A DNA stretch of 64,000 nt from DASUAS01 sp963720765 (GCA_963720765.1 CAVRGS010000004.1:124001-188000); one strand, 5' to 3'; counted from the stretch's first letter, positions 43,285 through 52,934 are shown. Numbers and translations: made by a program. Notes: generated by a model not told the origin, from the letters alone.

Positions 43285-44388
43285 GTGAAGTTCCGTTGCG
43301 AGCGTGACACCCTCGCCGAGGCCGTCGCCACCGCTCAGCGTGCGGTCGCGTCACGTACCGGCGCCATGCCGGTGCTCTCGGGGCTGCGCGTCTCCCTGAC
43401 CCCGGGGTCGCTCGAGCTCGTGGGCACCGACCTCGAGCTCACCATCCGGGTACGGGTCCCGGCCGACACCGACGGCGAGGGGAGCGCGGTCGTCCCGGCC
43501 CGCCTGTTCTCCGAGATCGTGCGGCAGCTCGATGGCGACACCGTGTCGGTGGAGCTGGCCGACGACGACGCCAAGATCGAGGCCGGCCGCTTCGCCACCA
43601 CGCTGCGCACGCTGTCGGCGGCGGAATTCCCACGGCTGCCAGAGGCGGGCGAGGGTGGGGTGCGCGTCGACTCCGCGGCTTTCGCCGAGGCCCTGCGCCA
43701 GGTGGTGCCGGGGGCATCGCGCGACGACGCCCGGCCGATCCTCACCGGGGTGTTGCTCACCGCATCGGGTGGGGGCCTCCGACTGGTGGCGACCGACTCC
43801 TACCGCCTCGCGCTGCGTGACCTCCAGGGTGTGAGCATGCTGGAGGAGGGCCAGAAGGTCCTCGTCGCCGCGAAGGGCCTCAACGAGGTGCAGCGACTCC
43901 TCTCGAGTGAGACCGGCGAGATCGAAGTGGTGCTGGGCGAGCGCGAGGTCGTGTTCCGCGTGGGCACCACCGAGGTCACGACCCGGCTGATCGAGGGCGA
44001 GTTCCCCAACTACCAGCAGCTGATCCCGAGCGGGTATCCCAACCGCCTCACGGTGTCGCGCGAGGCACTGCAGTCGGCCGTCAACCGCGTCCGTCTGGTG
44101 GGCCAGAGCAAGGACACCGCACCGATCCGTCTGGGCATGAGCGCCGAGGGTCTCGAGCTCTCGGCGATCGCGCAGGACGTCGGAGAGGCGCACGAATCGG
44201 TCGAGGCGAAGTACGAGGGCACCGATGTCACCGTCGCGTTCAACTCGCAGTTCCTCCTCGACGGGATCGACGCCGCCGCGTCCGAGGAAGTGGTCATCGA
44301 GTCGATCGACCCGCTGAAGCCCGCGGTGATGAAGGCCACCGACACCGGCGACTTCCTCTACCTGCTGATGCCGGTCCGCATCGCCTGA
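43285..44388 (+). CDS. dnaN: DNA polymerase III subunit beta (sliding clamp)
   Basis: A 367-residue clamp from GTG 43285 after AGGAGGCACGA. It has three repeated clamp folds: MKFRCERDTLAEAVATAQRAVASRTGAMPVLSGL at the start, LRLVATDSYRLALRDL in the second and YLLMPVRIA at the C-terminus (the conserved MPMR-like end). It begins the dnaN-recF-dciA-gyrB-gyrA run. Confidence 0.97.
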   Translation: MKFRCERDTLAEAVATAQRAVASRTGAMPVLSGLRVSLTPGSLELVGTDLELTIRVRVPADTDGEGSAVVPARLFSEIVRQLDGDTVSVELADDDAKIEAGRFATTLRTLSAAEFPRLPEAGEGGVRVDSAAFAEALRQVVPGASRDDARPILTGVLLTASGGGLRLVATDSYRLALRDLQGVSMLEEGQKVLVAAKGLNEVQRLLSSETGEIEVVLGEREVVFRVGTTEVTTRLIEGEFPNYQQLIPSGYPNRLTVSREALQSAVNRVRLVGQSKDTAPIRLGMSAEGLELSAIAQDVGEAHESVEAKYEGTDVTVAFNSQFLLDGIDAAASEEVVIESIDPLKPAVMKATDTGDFLYLLMPVRIA

Positions 44389-44414
44389 GCGCCGCCCGGA
44401 TTCTTGGCCCTGAC

Positions 44415-45515
44415 GTGTACCTGGCCGGGCTCTGGCTGACCGACTTCCGCTGCTACGAGGAGGCGACGCTCCGGTTCCCTCCCGGGGTGACCGTCATCTG
44501 TGGGGCGAACGCACAGGGAAAGACCAGCCTGCTCGAGGCGGTGGGCTGGGCGGCGACGGGGAAGTCGTTCCGGGGCGTGCCCGACAGCGCGCTCGTGCGC
44601 CGCGGACACGAGACGGCGATCCTCCGCGCCGAGGTCGTCGACGACGAACGCGTGCAACTGCTCGAGGCCGAGATCAAGGCGAGCGGGCGCAACCGGGTGC
44701 AGCTGAACCGCAACCCGGTGCAGCGCTCGCGCGACCTGCTCGGCCTCATGCGGGTCACGGTCTTCGCGCCCGACGACCTGCAGTTGGTCAAGGGCGGACC
44801 GTCGGGGCGAAGGGACTACCTCGACGACCTCCTGGCCGCGCTGTCGCCTCGCTACGAAGCCGCCCGGGCCGACTACGAACGCGTGCTCAAGCAACGCAAC
44901 GCCTTGCTGCGCGGTGGCCTGCGTGGGGAGGACGCGGTCGGCACCCTCGACGTCTTCGACCTCCAGCTCGCAGCGGCCGGCGCCGAGCTGGCCCGCGGCC
45001 GCGTGAAGCTGCTCGAGCGTTTGGTGCCCGCGGTGGCCGAGGCCTATGCCGAGCTCGCCGGCGAACGCACCCCCATCACCACGAGCTACGAAGCCGAGTG
45101 GGCCCCGGCGGGGCTCGACGGTGACCTGCAAGCGGAGCTGCTCGACGCGTTCGCGTCGCACCGCAAGGCCGAGGTCGACCGTGGCGTCACGCTCGCCGGG
45201 CCCCACCGCGACGAGTGGCGGCTCCTGGTGGGGGGGATGGAGAGCCGCACCCACGCGTCACAGGGCGAGCAGCGCACCCTTGCGCTCGCCCTGCGCCTCG
45301 CGGGCCACCGGCTGTGTGGGGAGCTCACGGGGAGCTCACCGGTGCTGTTGCTCGACGACGTGTTCAGCGAGCTCGACGACCAGCGCGCCGTCGCGCTCGT
45401 CGCTCACCTCGAGGCCGGCCAGACGTTGGTGACGACGGCCGGCGCGGTGCCCCGTGGCATCTCCGCCGACCGCACGCTGCGCGTCGACGCCGGTGTCGTC
45501 GAAGAGGCTGCGTGA
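44415..45515 (+). CDS. recF: DNA replication and repair protein RecF
   Basis: A 366-residue SMC-like ATPase from GTG 44415. N-terminal LAGLWLTDFRCYEEATLRFPPGVTVICGANAQGKTSLLEAVGW (Walker A GANAQGKTS), middle RRDYLDDLLAALSPRYEAARADYERVLKQRN, and C-terminal signature SQGEQRTLALALRLAG with Walker B VLLLDDVFSELD. It loads RecA at gaps. Confidence 0.95.
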   Translation: MYLAGLWLTDFRCYEEATLRFPPGVTVICGANAQGKTSLLEAVGWAATGKSFRGVPDSALVRRGHETAILRAEVVDDERVQLLEAEIKASGRNRVQLNRNPVQRSRDLLGLMRVTVFAPDDLQLVKGGPSGRRDYLDDLLAALSPRYEAARADYERVLKQRNALLRGGLRGEDAVGTLDVFDLQLAAAGAELARGRVKLLERLVPAVAEAYAELAGERTPITTSYEAEWAPAGLDGDLQAELLDAFASHRKAEVDRGVTLAGPHRDEWRLLVGGMESRTHASQGEQRTLALALRLAGHRLCGELTGSSPVLLLDDVFSELDDQRAVALVAHLEAGQTLVTTAGAVPRGISADRTLRVDAGVVEEAA

Positions 45516-45548
45516 GCGCTCGTCGGCGCCCGGTGAGCGAGGCCTGAC

Positions 45549-45869
45549 GTGGCGCGCTACGCAGGAGACGAACCGGTCCCACTGTCCGAAGCGCTGAAGA
45601 AGGTCGGCGCCGAGCTCGGGCTCGCGCCGGGTGACGCGCACGGCACCCTCGACGCCCGGTGGCGCGAGGTCATGGGCGCCGACGTCGCGGGGCACGCGCA
45701 CCTCGTCTCGGTGCGCGAGGGCACCCTCACGGTCGCCGTCGACGACCCGATCTGGGCGACCCAATTGCGGTATTTGGAGCCGGCGGTCGTCACCCGGGCG
45801 ACCGCCCTGCTCGGTCCCGGTGTGGTGACCCGCCTGAAGGTGCGCATCGGGCCCCGTGGAACCGCTTGA
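45549..45869 (+). CDS. DciA-like protein (DUF721)
   Basis: A 106-residue protein from GTG 45549. It has the DUF721/DciA fold pattern: PLSEALKKVGAELGL, WREVMGADVAGHAHLVSVREGTLTVAVDDPIWATQLRYLE. DciA homologues help load DnaB in bacteria lacking DnaC. Its place between recF and gyrB is conserved (Rv0004 in mycobacteria). Confidence 0.88.
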   Translation: MARYAGDEPVPLSEALKKVGAELGLAPGDAHGTLDARWREVMGADVAGHAHLVSVREGTLTVAVDDPIWATQLRYLEPAVVTRATALLGPGVVTRLKVRIGPRGTA

Positions 45870-45908
45870 AATCGGCCCGAACACCACCGATCGCAGGGCA
45901 TGGTCTGG

Positions 45909-46070
45909 TACACTGACAAGATCGTAATTCAGTGCTCTGACCTGCTGTTTTGCCGATTTCTCGGCCCAGATTCCGACAGTTGGTCCGGCCCGATCCGGGA
46001 GCCGTCGGAGCACCCCTTCCCCCAACCGTCTGCCCGGCCCCCCGCCGGCGACTGAACGAGGTACACGCGC
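45909..46070 (+). promoter_or_regulatory. gyrB leader with candidate -10 element
   Basis: TACACT at 45909-45914 is a good -10 match with no clear -35. The following 150 bases contain the most AT-rich stretch of the neighbourhood (45925-45960) and precede the gyrB GTG. gyrB promoters often respond to supercoiling; that is not visible directly here. Confidence 0.35.
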
Positions 46071-47972
46071 GTGGCGTATGCCGCCAAAGACATCACGGTG
46101 CTCAAGGGTCTCGAACCGGTCCGGCAACGGCCCGGCATGTACATCGGATCCACCGGACCCACCGGGCTCCACCACCTGGTCTACGAGATCGTCGACAACT
46201 CCGTCGACGAGGCGATGGCGGGCTACTGCACGCGCATCGACGTGACCCTGCTCGCCGACGGCGGCTGTCGCGTGTCCGACGACGGACGCGGCATGCCCGT
46301 CGACAACCACCCCGAGTACAAGGGGAAGTCCGCGGCCGAGGTCATCATGACCGTGCTGCACGCGGGCGGGAAGTTCGGCGGTGAGGGCTACAAGATCTCC
46401 GGTGGCCTCCATGGCGTGGGTGCTTCGGTGGTCAACGCGCTGTCGAGCCGCCTCGACGTCGAGATCCACCGCGACGGCGGCAAGTGGGAACAGCACTTCG
46501 CCAAGGGCGGCAAGCCCCAGGACAAGCTCACCAGGACCGGGCCGTCGAAGAAGCACGGCACGACCATCTCGTTCTGGCCCGACGCCACGATCTTCGAGGA
46601 GACGGAGTTCCGGTCGCAGACCCTCATCGAGCGGCTGCGCGAGATGGCGTTCCTGTCCAAGGGTCTCGAGATCCGCTTCCGTGACGAGCGCGTCGACCCG
46701 GTCCTCGCGATCGACTTCAAGTTCAACGGCGGCATCAGCGACTTCGTGAAGCACCTCAACGCCACCAAGGAGCCGCTGTTCAAGCGGGTCATCGCGTACA
46801 CGGAGGAGGGCGCCGACTACGAGGTCGACGTCGCCATGCAGTGGAACACCGGCTTCTACGAGGGCATCCACTCGTTCGCCAACAACATCGCCACCACCGA
46901 GGGCGGCATGCACGAGGAGGGCTTCAAGAAGTCCCTCACCAACGTGATCAACCGCTATGCCAAGGCGAAGAACCTCATCAAGGAGAAGGACCCGAACCTC
47001 CTCGGTGAAGACATCCGGGAGGGCCTCACCGCCATCTTGTCGGTCAAGCTGCGCAACCCGCAGTTCGAAGGCCAGACCAAGGCGAAGCTGGGCAACACCG
47101 AGATGCGCTCCCTGGTCGAGAAGGCCACCAACGAGAAGCTGGCCGACTGGCTCGAAGAGCACCCCTCCGAGGCCCGTCAGGCGGTGGCCAAGGCCAACCA
47201 GGCCGCCAAGGCGCGGGTCGCCGCCCGCCAGGCGCGCGACCTCACGCGGCGCAAGTCGCTGCTCGAGTCGTCCGCGATGCCGGGCAAACTGGCCGACTGC
47301 TCGTCGAAGGACCCCCACCTCTGCGAGCTCTTCATCGTCGAGGGCGACAGCGCCGGCGGGCCCGCCAAGCGTGCCCGCAACCCCGAGGTCCAGGCCATCC
47401 TCCCGATCCGCGGGAAGATCCTCAACATCGAGCGGGCGCGCCTCGACCGCATGCTCAAGAACGAGGAGATCCAGGCGCTCATCACCGCCTGCGGCACCGG
47501 CATCGGTGAGGAGTTCGACCTCACGAAGCTCCGCTACCACAAGATCGTGCTGATGACCGACGCCGACGTCGACGGCTCGCACATCCGCACGCTGCTCCTC
47601 ACGTTCTTCTACCGGCAGTTCCCCGAGTTGGTGCGTGGCGGCCACGTCTACATCGCCCAGCCGCCCCTGTTCCGCGCCGACCTCGGCAAGGAGCGCAACT
47701 ACCTGAAGGACGAAGTCGCGCTGCGTCTCTTCGAAGAGGCCCACCCCAACCGGAAGATCGAAGTCAGCCGGTTCAAGGGCCTCGGCGAGATGGACTGGCA
47801 GGAGCTCGGCGTCACCACGATGGATCCCACGACGCGTTCGTTGCTGCAGGTGTCGGTGGAAGACGCCGCCATCGCCGACAACGTGTTCTCGCGGCTCATG
47901 GGTGAAGACGTCGAATCCCGCAAGACGTTCATCCAGGAGAACGCGAAAGACGTGCGTTTCATCGACATCTGA
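46071..47972 (+). CDS. gyrB: DNA gyrase subunit B
   Basis: A 633-residue ATPase subunit. GHKL motifs are YEIVDNSVDEAMAG (catalytic Glu, Asn), DDGRGMPVD and GLHGVGASVVNALS. The TOPRIM domain has LFIVEGDSAGGPAKRARN and LMTDADVDGSHIRTLLLTFFYR with the metal-binding Glu and DxD. The C-terminus ENAKDVRFIDI is typical. It is upstream of gyrA by 35 bases. Confidence 0.97.
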   Translation: MAYAAKDITVLKGLEPVRQRPGMYIGSTGPTGLHHLVYEIVDNSVDEAMAGYCTRIDVTLLADGGCRVSDDGRGMPVDNHPEYKGKSAAEVIMTVLHAGGKFGGEGYKISGGLHGVGASVVNALSSRLDVEIHRDGGKWEQHFAKGGKPQDKLTRTGPSKKHGTTISFWPDATIFEETEFRSQTLIERLREMAFLSKGLEIRFRDERVDPVLAIDFKFNGGISDFVKHLNATKEPLFKRVIAYTEEGADYEVDVAMQWNTGFYEGIHSFANNIATTEGGMHEEGFKKSLTNVINRYAKAKNLIKEKDPNLLGEDIREGLTAILSVKLRNPQFEGQTKAKLGNTEMRSLVEKATNEKLADWLEEHPSEARQAVAKANQAAKARVAARQARDLTRRKSLLESSAMPGKLADCSSKDPHLCELFIVEGDSAGGPAKRARNPEVQAILPIRGKILNIERARLDRMLKNEEIQALITACGTGIGEEFDLTKLRYHKIVLMTDADVDGSHIRTLLLTFFYRQFPELVRGGHVYIAQPPLFRADLGKERNYLKDEVALRLFEEAHPNRKIEVSRFKGLGEMDWQELGVTTMDPTTRSLLQVSVEDAAIADNVFSRLMGEDVESRKTFIQENAKDVRFIDI

Positions 47973-48007
47973 TCACCCCACTCGCTTTCCGCTGAGGAGG
48001 TGGTTGC

Positions 48008-50482
48008 GTGCCCGACGGCACCCAGCCCACGCTCGAACCGAACATCGAACCCATCGAGATCCAGGAGGAGATGGAACGCTCCTTCCTGGACTACGCGATG
48101 TCGGTCATCACCGCTCGCGCGCTCCCGGACGCGCGCGACGGCCTCAAGCCGGTGCACCGCCGCATCCTCTACGGGATGTACGCGGGCGGGTTGCGCCCCG
48201 ACCGCAAGCACCAGAAGAGCGCCGCCGCGGTCGGCGACGTCATGGGCAAGTTCCACCCTCACGGTGACCAGTCGATCTACGACGCGCTCGCCCGCATGGC
48301 CCAGGACTTCTCGCTCCGCTATCCACTCATCGACGGTCACGGGAACTTCGGCACCCCCGACCCCAACGACCGCCCCGCGGCCATGAGGTACACGGAAGCG
48401 CGCCTTGCTCCGCTGGCCATGCAGCTGCTGGGGGAGATCGACGAAGACACCGTCGACTTCACGCCCACCTACGACGGCAACTCCGTCGAGCCAGTGGTGC
48501 TCCCGGCGCGATTTCCCAACCTCCTGGTCAACGGAGGAGGCGGGATCGCCGTCGGTATGGCGACGAACATCCCGCCGCACAACCTCGGGGAGGTGATCGA
48601 CGCGGTGCAGCACCTGCTGGAGAACCCCGACGCGTCCGTCACCGACCTCATGCAGTTCGTGAAGGGCCCCGACTTCCCGTCCGGCGCGCTGATCCTCGGC
48701 CGCAGCGGGATCCACGACGCCTACACGACCGGGCGTGGCTCCATCAAGATGCGGGCAGTGGCCGAGATCGAAGAGGGTCGCAAGGGTGACATGCGCATCG
48801 CGGTCACCCAGGTGCCGTACCAGACGTCGGTCGAGGTGATCGGCCAGAAGATCGCCGAACTCGTCAACGACCGCAAGATCGAGGGCATCCGCGACGTGCG
48901 CAACGAGTCGTCGGGTGACACCACCCGCCTCGTCGTGGAGCTCAAGCGCGACGCCAACGCGCAGGTCGTGCTGAACCTGCTCTACAAGCACACGCCGATG
49001 CAGACCAACTTCCCGGTGCACATGCTGGCGCTGGTCGACAACGTGCCGAGGCTGCTCGACCTCAAGACCGCGCTCGCGGTCTACATCGAGCACCAGAAGG
49101 AGATCATCCAGCGACGCACCGAGTTCCGCCTCCGCAAGGCGAAGGAGCGGGAGCACATCGTCGAGGGCCTGGTGAAGGCGCTCGACATGATCGACGCCAT
49201 CATCGCCCACATCCGCGGCTCGGAAGACGCCGAGAGCGCCAAGGCCGGCTTGATGGTCGCGCCGTTCGAGTTCACCGACGTGCAGGCGCAGCACATCCTC
49301 GACATGCAGCTCCGCCGGCTCACCCAGCTCGACGGCCAGAAGCTGCGCGACGAGCTCGAGGAGCTGCGGGCGACCATCGCCGAGCTGCAGTCGATCCTCG
49401 ACAGCCCGTCGAAGCTCGCCGCCGTCATCAAGGAAGAGCTCGCCGAGGTGCGCGACAAGTACGCCGACGCGCGTCGAACCGAGCTCACCAGCGACGTCGG
49501 TGACCTCGACGTGCTCGACCTCATCGACGACGAAGAGGTCATCGTCGTGCTGTCGAGCAAGGGCTACATCAAGACCGTCGCGGCCGACGCGTTCCGACGC
49601 CAGGGTCGCGGTGGCCGGGGTGTGCGCGGCGGCAACCTGCGCGACGAGGACTTCGTCGCGCACCTGCTCACCAGCACCGCGCACTCGTACCTGTTGTTCT
49701 TCTCGAACCGCGGCAAGTCGTACCGGCTGCGCGCGCACGAGATCCCGATGAAGGAGCGCACCGCGCGCGGCACTGCGCTCGTCAACCTCCTCCCGCTCGA
49801 CGCCGACGAGCGGATCCAGGCGGTGATCGACACCCGCACCTACGAGGACGGCTCGTTCCTGTTCTTCGCCACCAAGAACGGCGTGGTGAAGAAGACCAAG
49901 ATGCAGGAGTACGACTCGCCGCTCGCCCGCAACGGACTCATCGCCATCAACCTCCAGCCAGGCGACGAACTGGTCCGGGTGATCCAGACCACCGGCGAGA
50001 ACGACATCTTCCTGGTGTCGGCGGGGGGCATGACCATCCGCTTCTCCGAGAACGACGTGCGGGCCATGGGCCGCGCCACCGCCGGGGTGCGGGGCATGAA
50101 GCTCAAGAACGCCGAGGACGCCGTGGTGGGGGCGGCCGTCGCCGCGGACGGCGAGGTCATGCTGTTCGTGAGCTCCAGCGGTCACGGGAAGCGCACCAAG
50201 CTCGAGAATTTCAACCGTCAGGGTCGTGGTGGGCAGGGCGTACGGGGCATGAAGATCACGGCTTCCAGGGGATCGGTGGTGGCCGCGTTCACCGTGGCGT
50301 TCGAGGATGAGATACTCGTGTTCTCGTCCGGTGGAAATATCATCCGGATGGACGCCAAAGAGATCTCGGCCCAGGGTCGGGACGCCACCGGGGTGCGGGT
50401 AGCCCGGTTGGAGGACGGGGAGACGGTGAGCGCCGTGGCTCCCGTCCTCGAAGCCGAATCCGTGACCGGAGAGGACACCTGA
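48008..50482 (+). CDS. gyrA: DNA gyrase subunit A
   Basis: An 824-residue subunit from GTG 48008 (GAGGAGGTGG upstream). The catalytic Tyr is Tyr128 in AMRYTEARL. The quinolone-determining region reads KFHPHGDQSIYDALARM: Gln88 is at the position of E. coli Ser83, with Asp92 at E. coli Asp87. The C-terminal beta-pinwheel contains the GyrA box RQGRGGRGVRG (about 531) and a second like motif NRQGRGGQGVRG (about 736). Confidence 0.97.
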   Translation: MPDGTQPTLEPNIEPIEIQEEMERSFLDYAMSVITARALPDARDGLKPVHRRILYGMYAGGLRPDRKHQKSAAAVGDVMGKFHPHGDQSIYDALARMAQDFSLRYPLIDGHGNFGTPDPNDRPAAMRYTEARLAPLAMQLLGEIDEDTVDFTPTYDGNSVEPVVLPARFPNLLVNGGGGIAVGMATNIPPHNLGEVIDAVQHLLENPDASVTDLMQFVKGPDFPSGALILGRSGIHDAYTTGRGSIKMRAVAEIEEGRKGDMRIAVTQVPYQTSVEVIGQKIAELVNDRKIEGIRDVRNESSGDTTRLVVELKRDANAQVVLNLLYKHTPMQTNFPVHMLALVDNVPRLLDLKTALAVYIEHQKEIIQRRTEFRLRKAKEREHIVEGLVKALDMIDAIIAHIRGSEDAESAKAGLMVAPFEFTDVQAQHILDMQLRRLTQLDGQKLRDELEELRATIAELQSILDSPSKLAAVIKEELAEVRDKYADARRTELTSDVGDLDVLDLIDDEEVIVVLSSKGYIKTVAADAFRRQGRGGRGVRGGNLRDEDFVAHLLTSTAHSYLLFFSNRGKSYRLRAHEIPMKERTARGTALVNLLPLDADERIQAVIDTRTYEDGSFLFFATKNGVVKKTKMQEYDSPLARNGLIAINLQPGDELVRVIQTTGENDIFLVSAGGMTIRFSENDVRAMGRATAGVRGMKLKNAEDAVVGAAVAADGEVMLFVSSSGHGKRTKLENFNRQGRGGQGVRGMKITASRGSVVAAFTVAFEDEILVFSSGGNIIRMDAKEISAQGRDATGVRVARLEDGETVSAVAPVLEAESVTGEDT

Positions 50483-50490
50483 GACCGACG

Positions 50491-51054
50491 ATGGAGAGCG
50501 TGGCGGACGACATCGGGCCGGAAGCGGCCGTGCGGCCCCCGGCCCGCAAACCGGGTTCCGTCCCGGCGACGGCCGAACGGCCGGTGCCCGACGGCAACGG
50601 CGACGAGCCGGCGTGGACGCCCGCGCCCGCGACCGCGCCCCAGCCGGATCGGCCGACGCCCGTAGCGACGCCCCGTCCGCTGCCCCAGGTCGAGGTCGGC
50701 CGGCGCTACCGCCAGACGATCCACCGGGTCGACCTGTGGTCGGTGCTCAAGATCGCGGTGTGCTTCTACATCTGCGGGATGGCGGTCACCATGGTGGCGT
50801 TGGTGTCGCTCTGGCTCATCGCCGACGCCGCCGGCGTGATCCACAGCGTCGAGAAGTTCTTCGGCGACTTGCTGCAGACCAAGGACTTCACCTTCCTCGA
50901 CGCCGAGATCCTGCGGGGAGCCCTGCTGGTCGCCGCGGTGCTCGTGGTGCTCCAGATCGTGATCACGGTCATCGCGGCCGCGTTCTACAACGTCTTCGCC
51001 GAGCTCTTCGGCGGGGTCGAGATCACGATCTCGGAGGACGAGTCAGCCCTCTGA
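50491..51054 (+). CDS. DUF3566 membrane protein
   Basis: A 187-residue protein starting 9 bases after gyrA. The first 70 residues are Pro/Ala-rich and disordered. The DUF3566 domain follows: RRYRQTIHRVDLWSVLKIAVCFYICGMAVTMVALVSLWLI, then IHSVEKFFGDLLQTKDFTFLDAEILRGALLVAAVLVVLQIVITVIAAAFYNVFAELFGGVEITISE. It has two membrane helices. It occupies the same place as mycobacterial Rv0007 between gyrA and the tRNA-Ile gene. The role is unknown, perhaps in cell division. Confidence 0.9.
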   Translation: MESVADDIGPEAAVRPPARKPGSVPATAERPVPDGNGDEPAWTPAPATAPQPDRPTPVATPRPLPQVEVGRRYRQTIHRVDLWSVLKIAVCFYICGMAVTMVALVSLWLIADAAGVIHSVEKFFGDLLQTKDFTFLDAEILRGALLVAAVLVVLQIVITVIAAAFYNVFAELFGGVEITISEDESAL

Positions 51055-51077
51055 TGGGCTAGTCTCGTCCGCTCTCC

Positions 51078-51151
51078 GGGGCTATAGCTCAGTCGGTTAG
51101 AGCGCATCCCTGATAAGGATGAGGTCGCTGGTTCGATTCCAGCTAGCCCCA
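51078..51151 (+). tRNA. tRNA-Ile (anticodon GAT)
   Basis: A 74-base cloverleaf. The acceptor arms GGGGCTA/TAGCCCC pair fully and the discriminator is A. The D arm contains AGCTCAGTCGGTTAGAGC. The anticodon stem CATCC/GGATG carries the loop CTGATAA, and the T arm is CTGGTTCGATTCCAG. CCA is not encoded. A -10-like TAGTCT lies at 51060-51065. Confidence 0.97.
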
Positions 51152-51154
51152 CAC

Positions 51155-51790
51155 GTGGACTTCCCTCCCGGGTTCTTCGACCGGGCCGATCCCAGCCCGG
51201 ACGCCGCCTTCTATCGGCCGTTGCGGCTCGTGACCCACATCGACGACGGTGCCATCGCCGCGGTCGGTGCGCTCTACGACGAGCTCGGCGTCGGGGTGGA
51301 CGGCAACGGCGAGGTCCTCGACCTCATGAGCTCGTGGGTGTCGCACTTCACCACGACGCCGCACGCGCTGACCGTCCTCGGCATGAACGACGACGAGCTC
51401 GCGGCCAACCCGCAGGCCCAGACCCGGGTGGTGCACGACCTCAACACGGATCCGACCGTCCCCTTCCCCGACGACTCGTTCGACGCCGCCGTGTGCTGTG
51501 TGTCGGTCGACTACCTCGTGCGGCCGATCGAGGTGTTCGGCGAAGTCGCGAGGGTCGTGCGGCCAGGAGGGAAATTCGTGTGCACCTTCTCGAACCGGTG
51601 CTTCCCGACCAAGGCGATCCGGGGGTGGTTGTCCTCCTCCGACGCCGAGCACGGCGAGATCGTGGCCGAGTACTTCCGGCGCGCCGGGGGTTTCGACGAG
51701 CCGGTGATCGAGCGGCGCACCCCGGCCGGTCACGTGGGCGACCCCCTCTGGGCGGTCTGGGGCAGCGTCGTTAGACTCGCCGACGCATGA
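51155..51790 (+). CDS. SAM-dependent methyltransferase domain protein
   Basis: GTG 51155 starts only 3 bases after the tRNA-Ile gene and gives 211 residues. The best methyltransferase features are FPDDSFDAAVCCVSVDYLVRPIEVFGEVARVVRPGGKFVCTFSNRCFPTKAIRGW (post-I and motif II/III region). The classical glycine-rich motif I is degenerate (EVLDLMSSWVSHF). The start has no ribosome site, so it may be leaderless or read through from the tRNA. A small membrane gene overlaps its stop (ATGA). The substrate is unknown. Confidence 0.7.
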   Translation: MDFPPGFFDRADPSPDAAFYRPLRLVTHIDDGAIAAVGALYDELGVGVDGNGEVLDLMSSWVSHFTTTPHALTVLGMNDDELAANPQAQTRVVHDLNTDPTVPFPDDSFDAAVCCVSVDYLVRPIEVFGEVARVVRPGGKFVCTFSNRCFPTKAIRGWLSSSDAEHGEIVAEYFRRAGGFDEPVIERRTPAGHVGDPLWAVWGSVVRLADA

Positions 51791-51924
51791 AGGCCTTCCA
51801 ACGCGGCGTGCTCGTGGCATCCATCGCGGTGGCCGTGTCGGTCGTCGTGAAGGTGCGGAGCAAGGGTCCGGTGCCGCCCACCAGTGGTGGCTGGCGGGAA
51901 CTGCAAGGCCCCGACTTCCGGTGA
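51787..51924 (+). CDS. small single-TM protein (45 residues)
   Basis: An ATG overlapping the methyltransferase stop opens a 45-residue frame (MKAFQRGVLVASIAVAVSVV...LQGPDFR). It has one hydrophobic helix (about residues 7-22) and a basic segment after it. Coding status rests on the ATGA overlap and the plausible membrane topology. No family is recognised. Confidence 0.5.
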   Translation: MKAFQRGVLVASIAVAVSVVVKVRSKGPVPPTSGGWRELQGPDFR

Positions 51925-51935
51925 GTGCTCGGTAG

Positions 51936-52934
51936 GTGAAGACCGTTCTGGTCGCCGGCCTCGGTGAGGTCGGTGTCCGCGCCGCCCGCCAGCTCATCGA
52001 CACACCCGGTGTCGATCGTGTGATCGTGGCCGCGCGCCGGCTCGAGCACGCCCGAGACGTCGCCGCCGCGCTGCACGACGGTGCCGAGCCCTACCGGCTC
52101 GGGCGTGACGACGCGCTTCCCGAGCAGCTCGACGCGGTGGTCGCCGCGCTCCCGGGCGAAGCCGACGCAGCACTGGCGCGCCGCGCCGTGGGCGCCGGTG
52201 TGGCGTACGCGTCGGCCGCTGATCGCGATGCCACACTCCGTTCGCTGGTCGCGCTCGACGCCGAGGCGCACTCGCGCGAGACGCGCGTCGTCGCGGGCTG
52301 CGGACTCGCGCCCGGTCTCACCGACGTGCTCGCCCGGCATGCAGTCGGTGCGCTCGACGCGGTCGACGAGCTCCACGTGGCGCGCTGGGGCGTGGCCGGC
52401 AGCGAGTCGGCTGCGGAAGCTCGGCGCGCGCAACGAGAGGAAGCTCGCGAGTGGCGAGAAGGCGAGCTGGTGCACGAGAAGCACCGTCATGCCGAGCTGA
52501 TCTGGTTCCCCGACCCGGTCGGCGCGCGGGAGTGCGAGCTGGTCGCCACCGGCGTCGAACTGCTCGTGGCGGCCAACCCCGGCGCGGGGCGGATCACCGC
52601 ACGTCTCGGTGTGCCTCCCGCCAAGCGATTCACGCCGCCCGGTCGTCGCGATCCGGGCCTGGGGTGGGGCGCGGTCCGGGTCGAGGCCTGGGGCTGGCGG
52701 GGCACCGCCCGCACCTCGGTGGTCTACGGGGTGATCGAGCGCACGGCGGTCGCCGCGGGCACGGTGCTCGGCGTGACCGGAGCGTTGCTCTGTGGTGTGC
52801 TCCCGGGCCTCGAGGGCGCGCCGAGCTCCGGTGCGTTCGGGCTCGGTGCGGTGGTGGAGCCGGTGCCGTTCCTCGCCGAGCTCGCCCGCAGGGGTGTGAA
52901 GGCAGCGGCGTTCGAGGGCGTTGCCGTCGCCTGA
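51936..52934 (+). CDS. saccharopine dehydrogenase-like NAD(P)-binding protein
   Basis: A 332-residue protein from GTG 51936. Rossmann start VKTVLVAGLGEVGVRAARQLIDTPGVDRVIVAARR, then LDAVVAALPGEADAALARRAVGAGVAYASAA and VVAGCGLAPGLTDVLARHAVGALD, as in saccharopine dehydrogenase-like reductases. The C-terminal half is less conserved. The substrate is unknown. Confidence 0.8.
   Translation: MKTVLVAGLGEVGVRAARQLIDTPGVDRVIVAARRLEHARDVAAALHDGAEPYRLGRDDALPEQLDAVVAALPGEADAALARRAVGAGVAYASAADRDATLRSLVALDAEAHSRETRVVAGCGLAPGLTDVLARHAVGALDAVDELHVARWGVAGSESAAEARRAQREEAREWREGELVHEKHRHAELIWFPDPVGARECELVATGVELLVAANPGAGRITARLGVPPAKRFTPPGRRDPGLGWGAVRVEAWGWRGTARTSVVYGVIERTAVAAGTVLGVTGALLCGVLPGLEGAPSSGAFGLGAVVEPVPFLAELARRGVKAAAFEGVAVA

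Noticed and set aside
47699..50185. 828-codon open frame antisense to gyrA
   Set aside because: It is a shadow of gyrA codon bias (His/Asp/Val-rich, no family motif). Similar long antisense frames over dnaA (41385-43331) and pcnA were dropped for the same reason.
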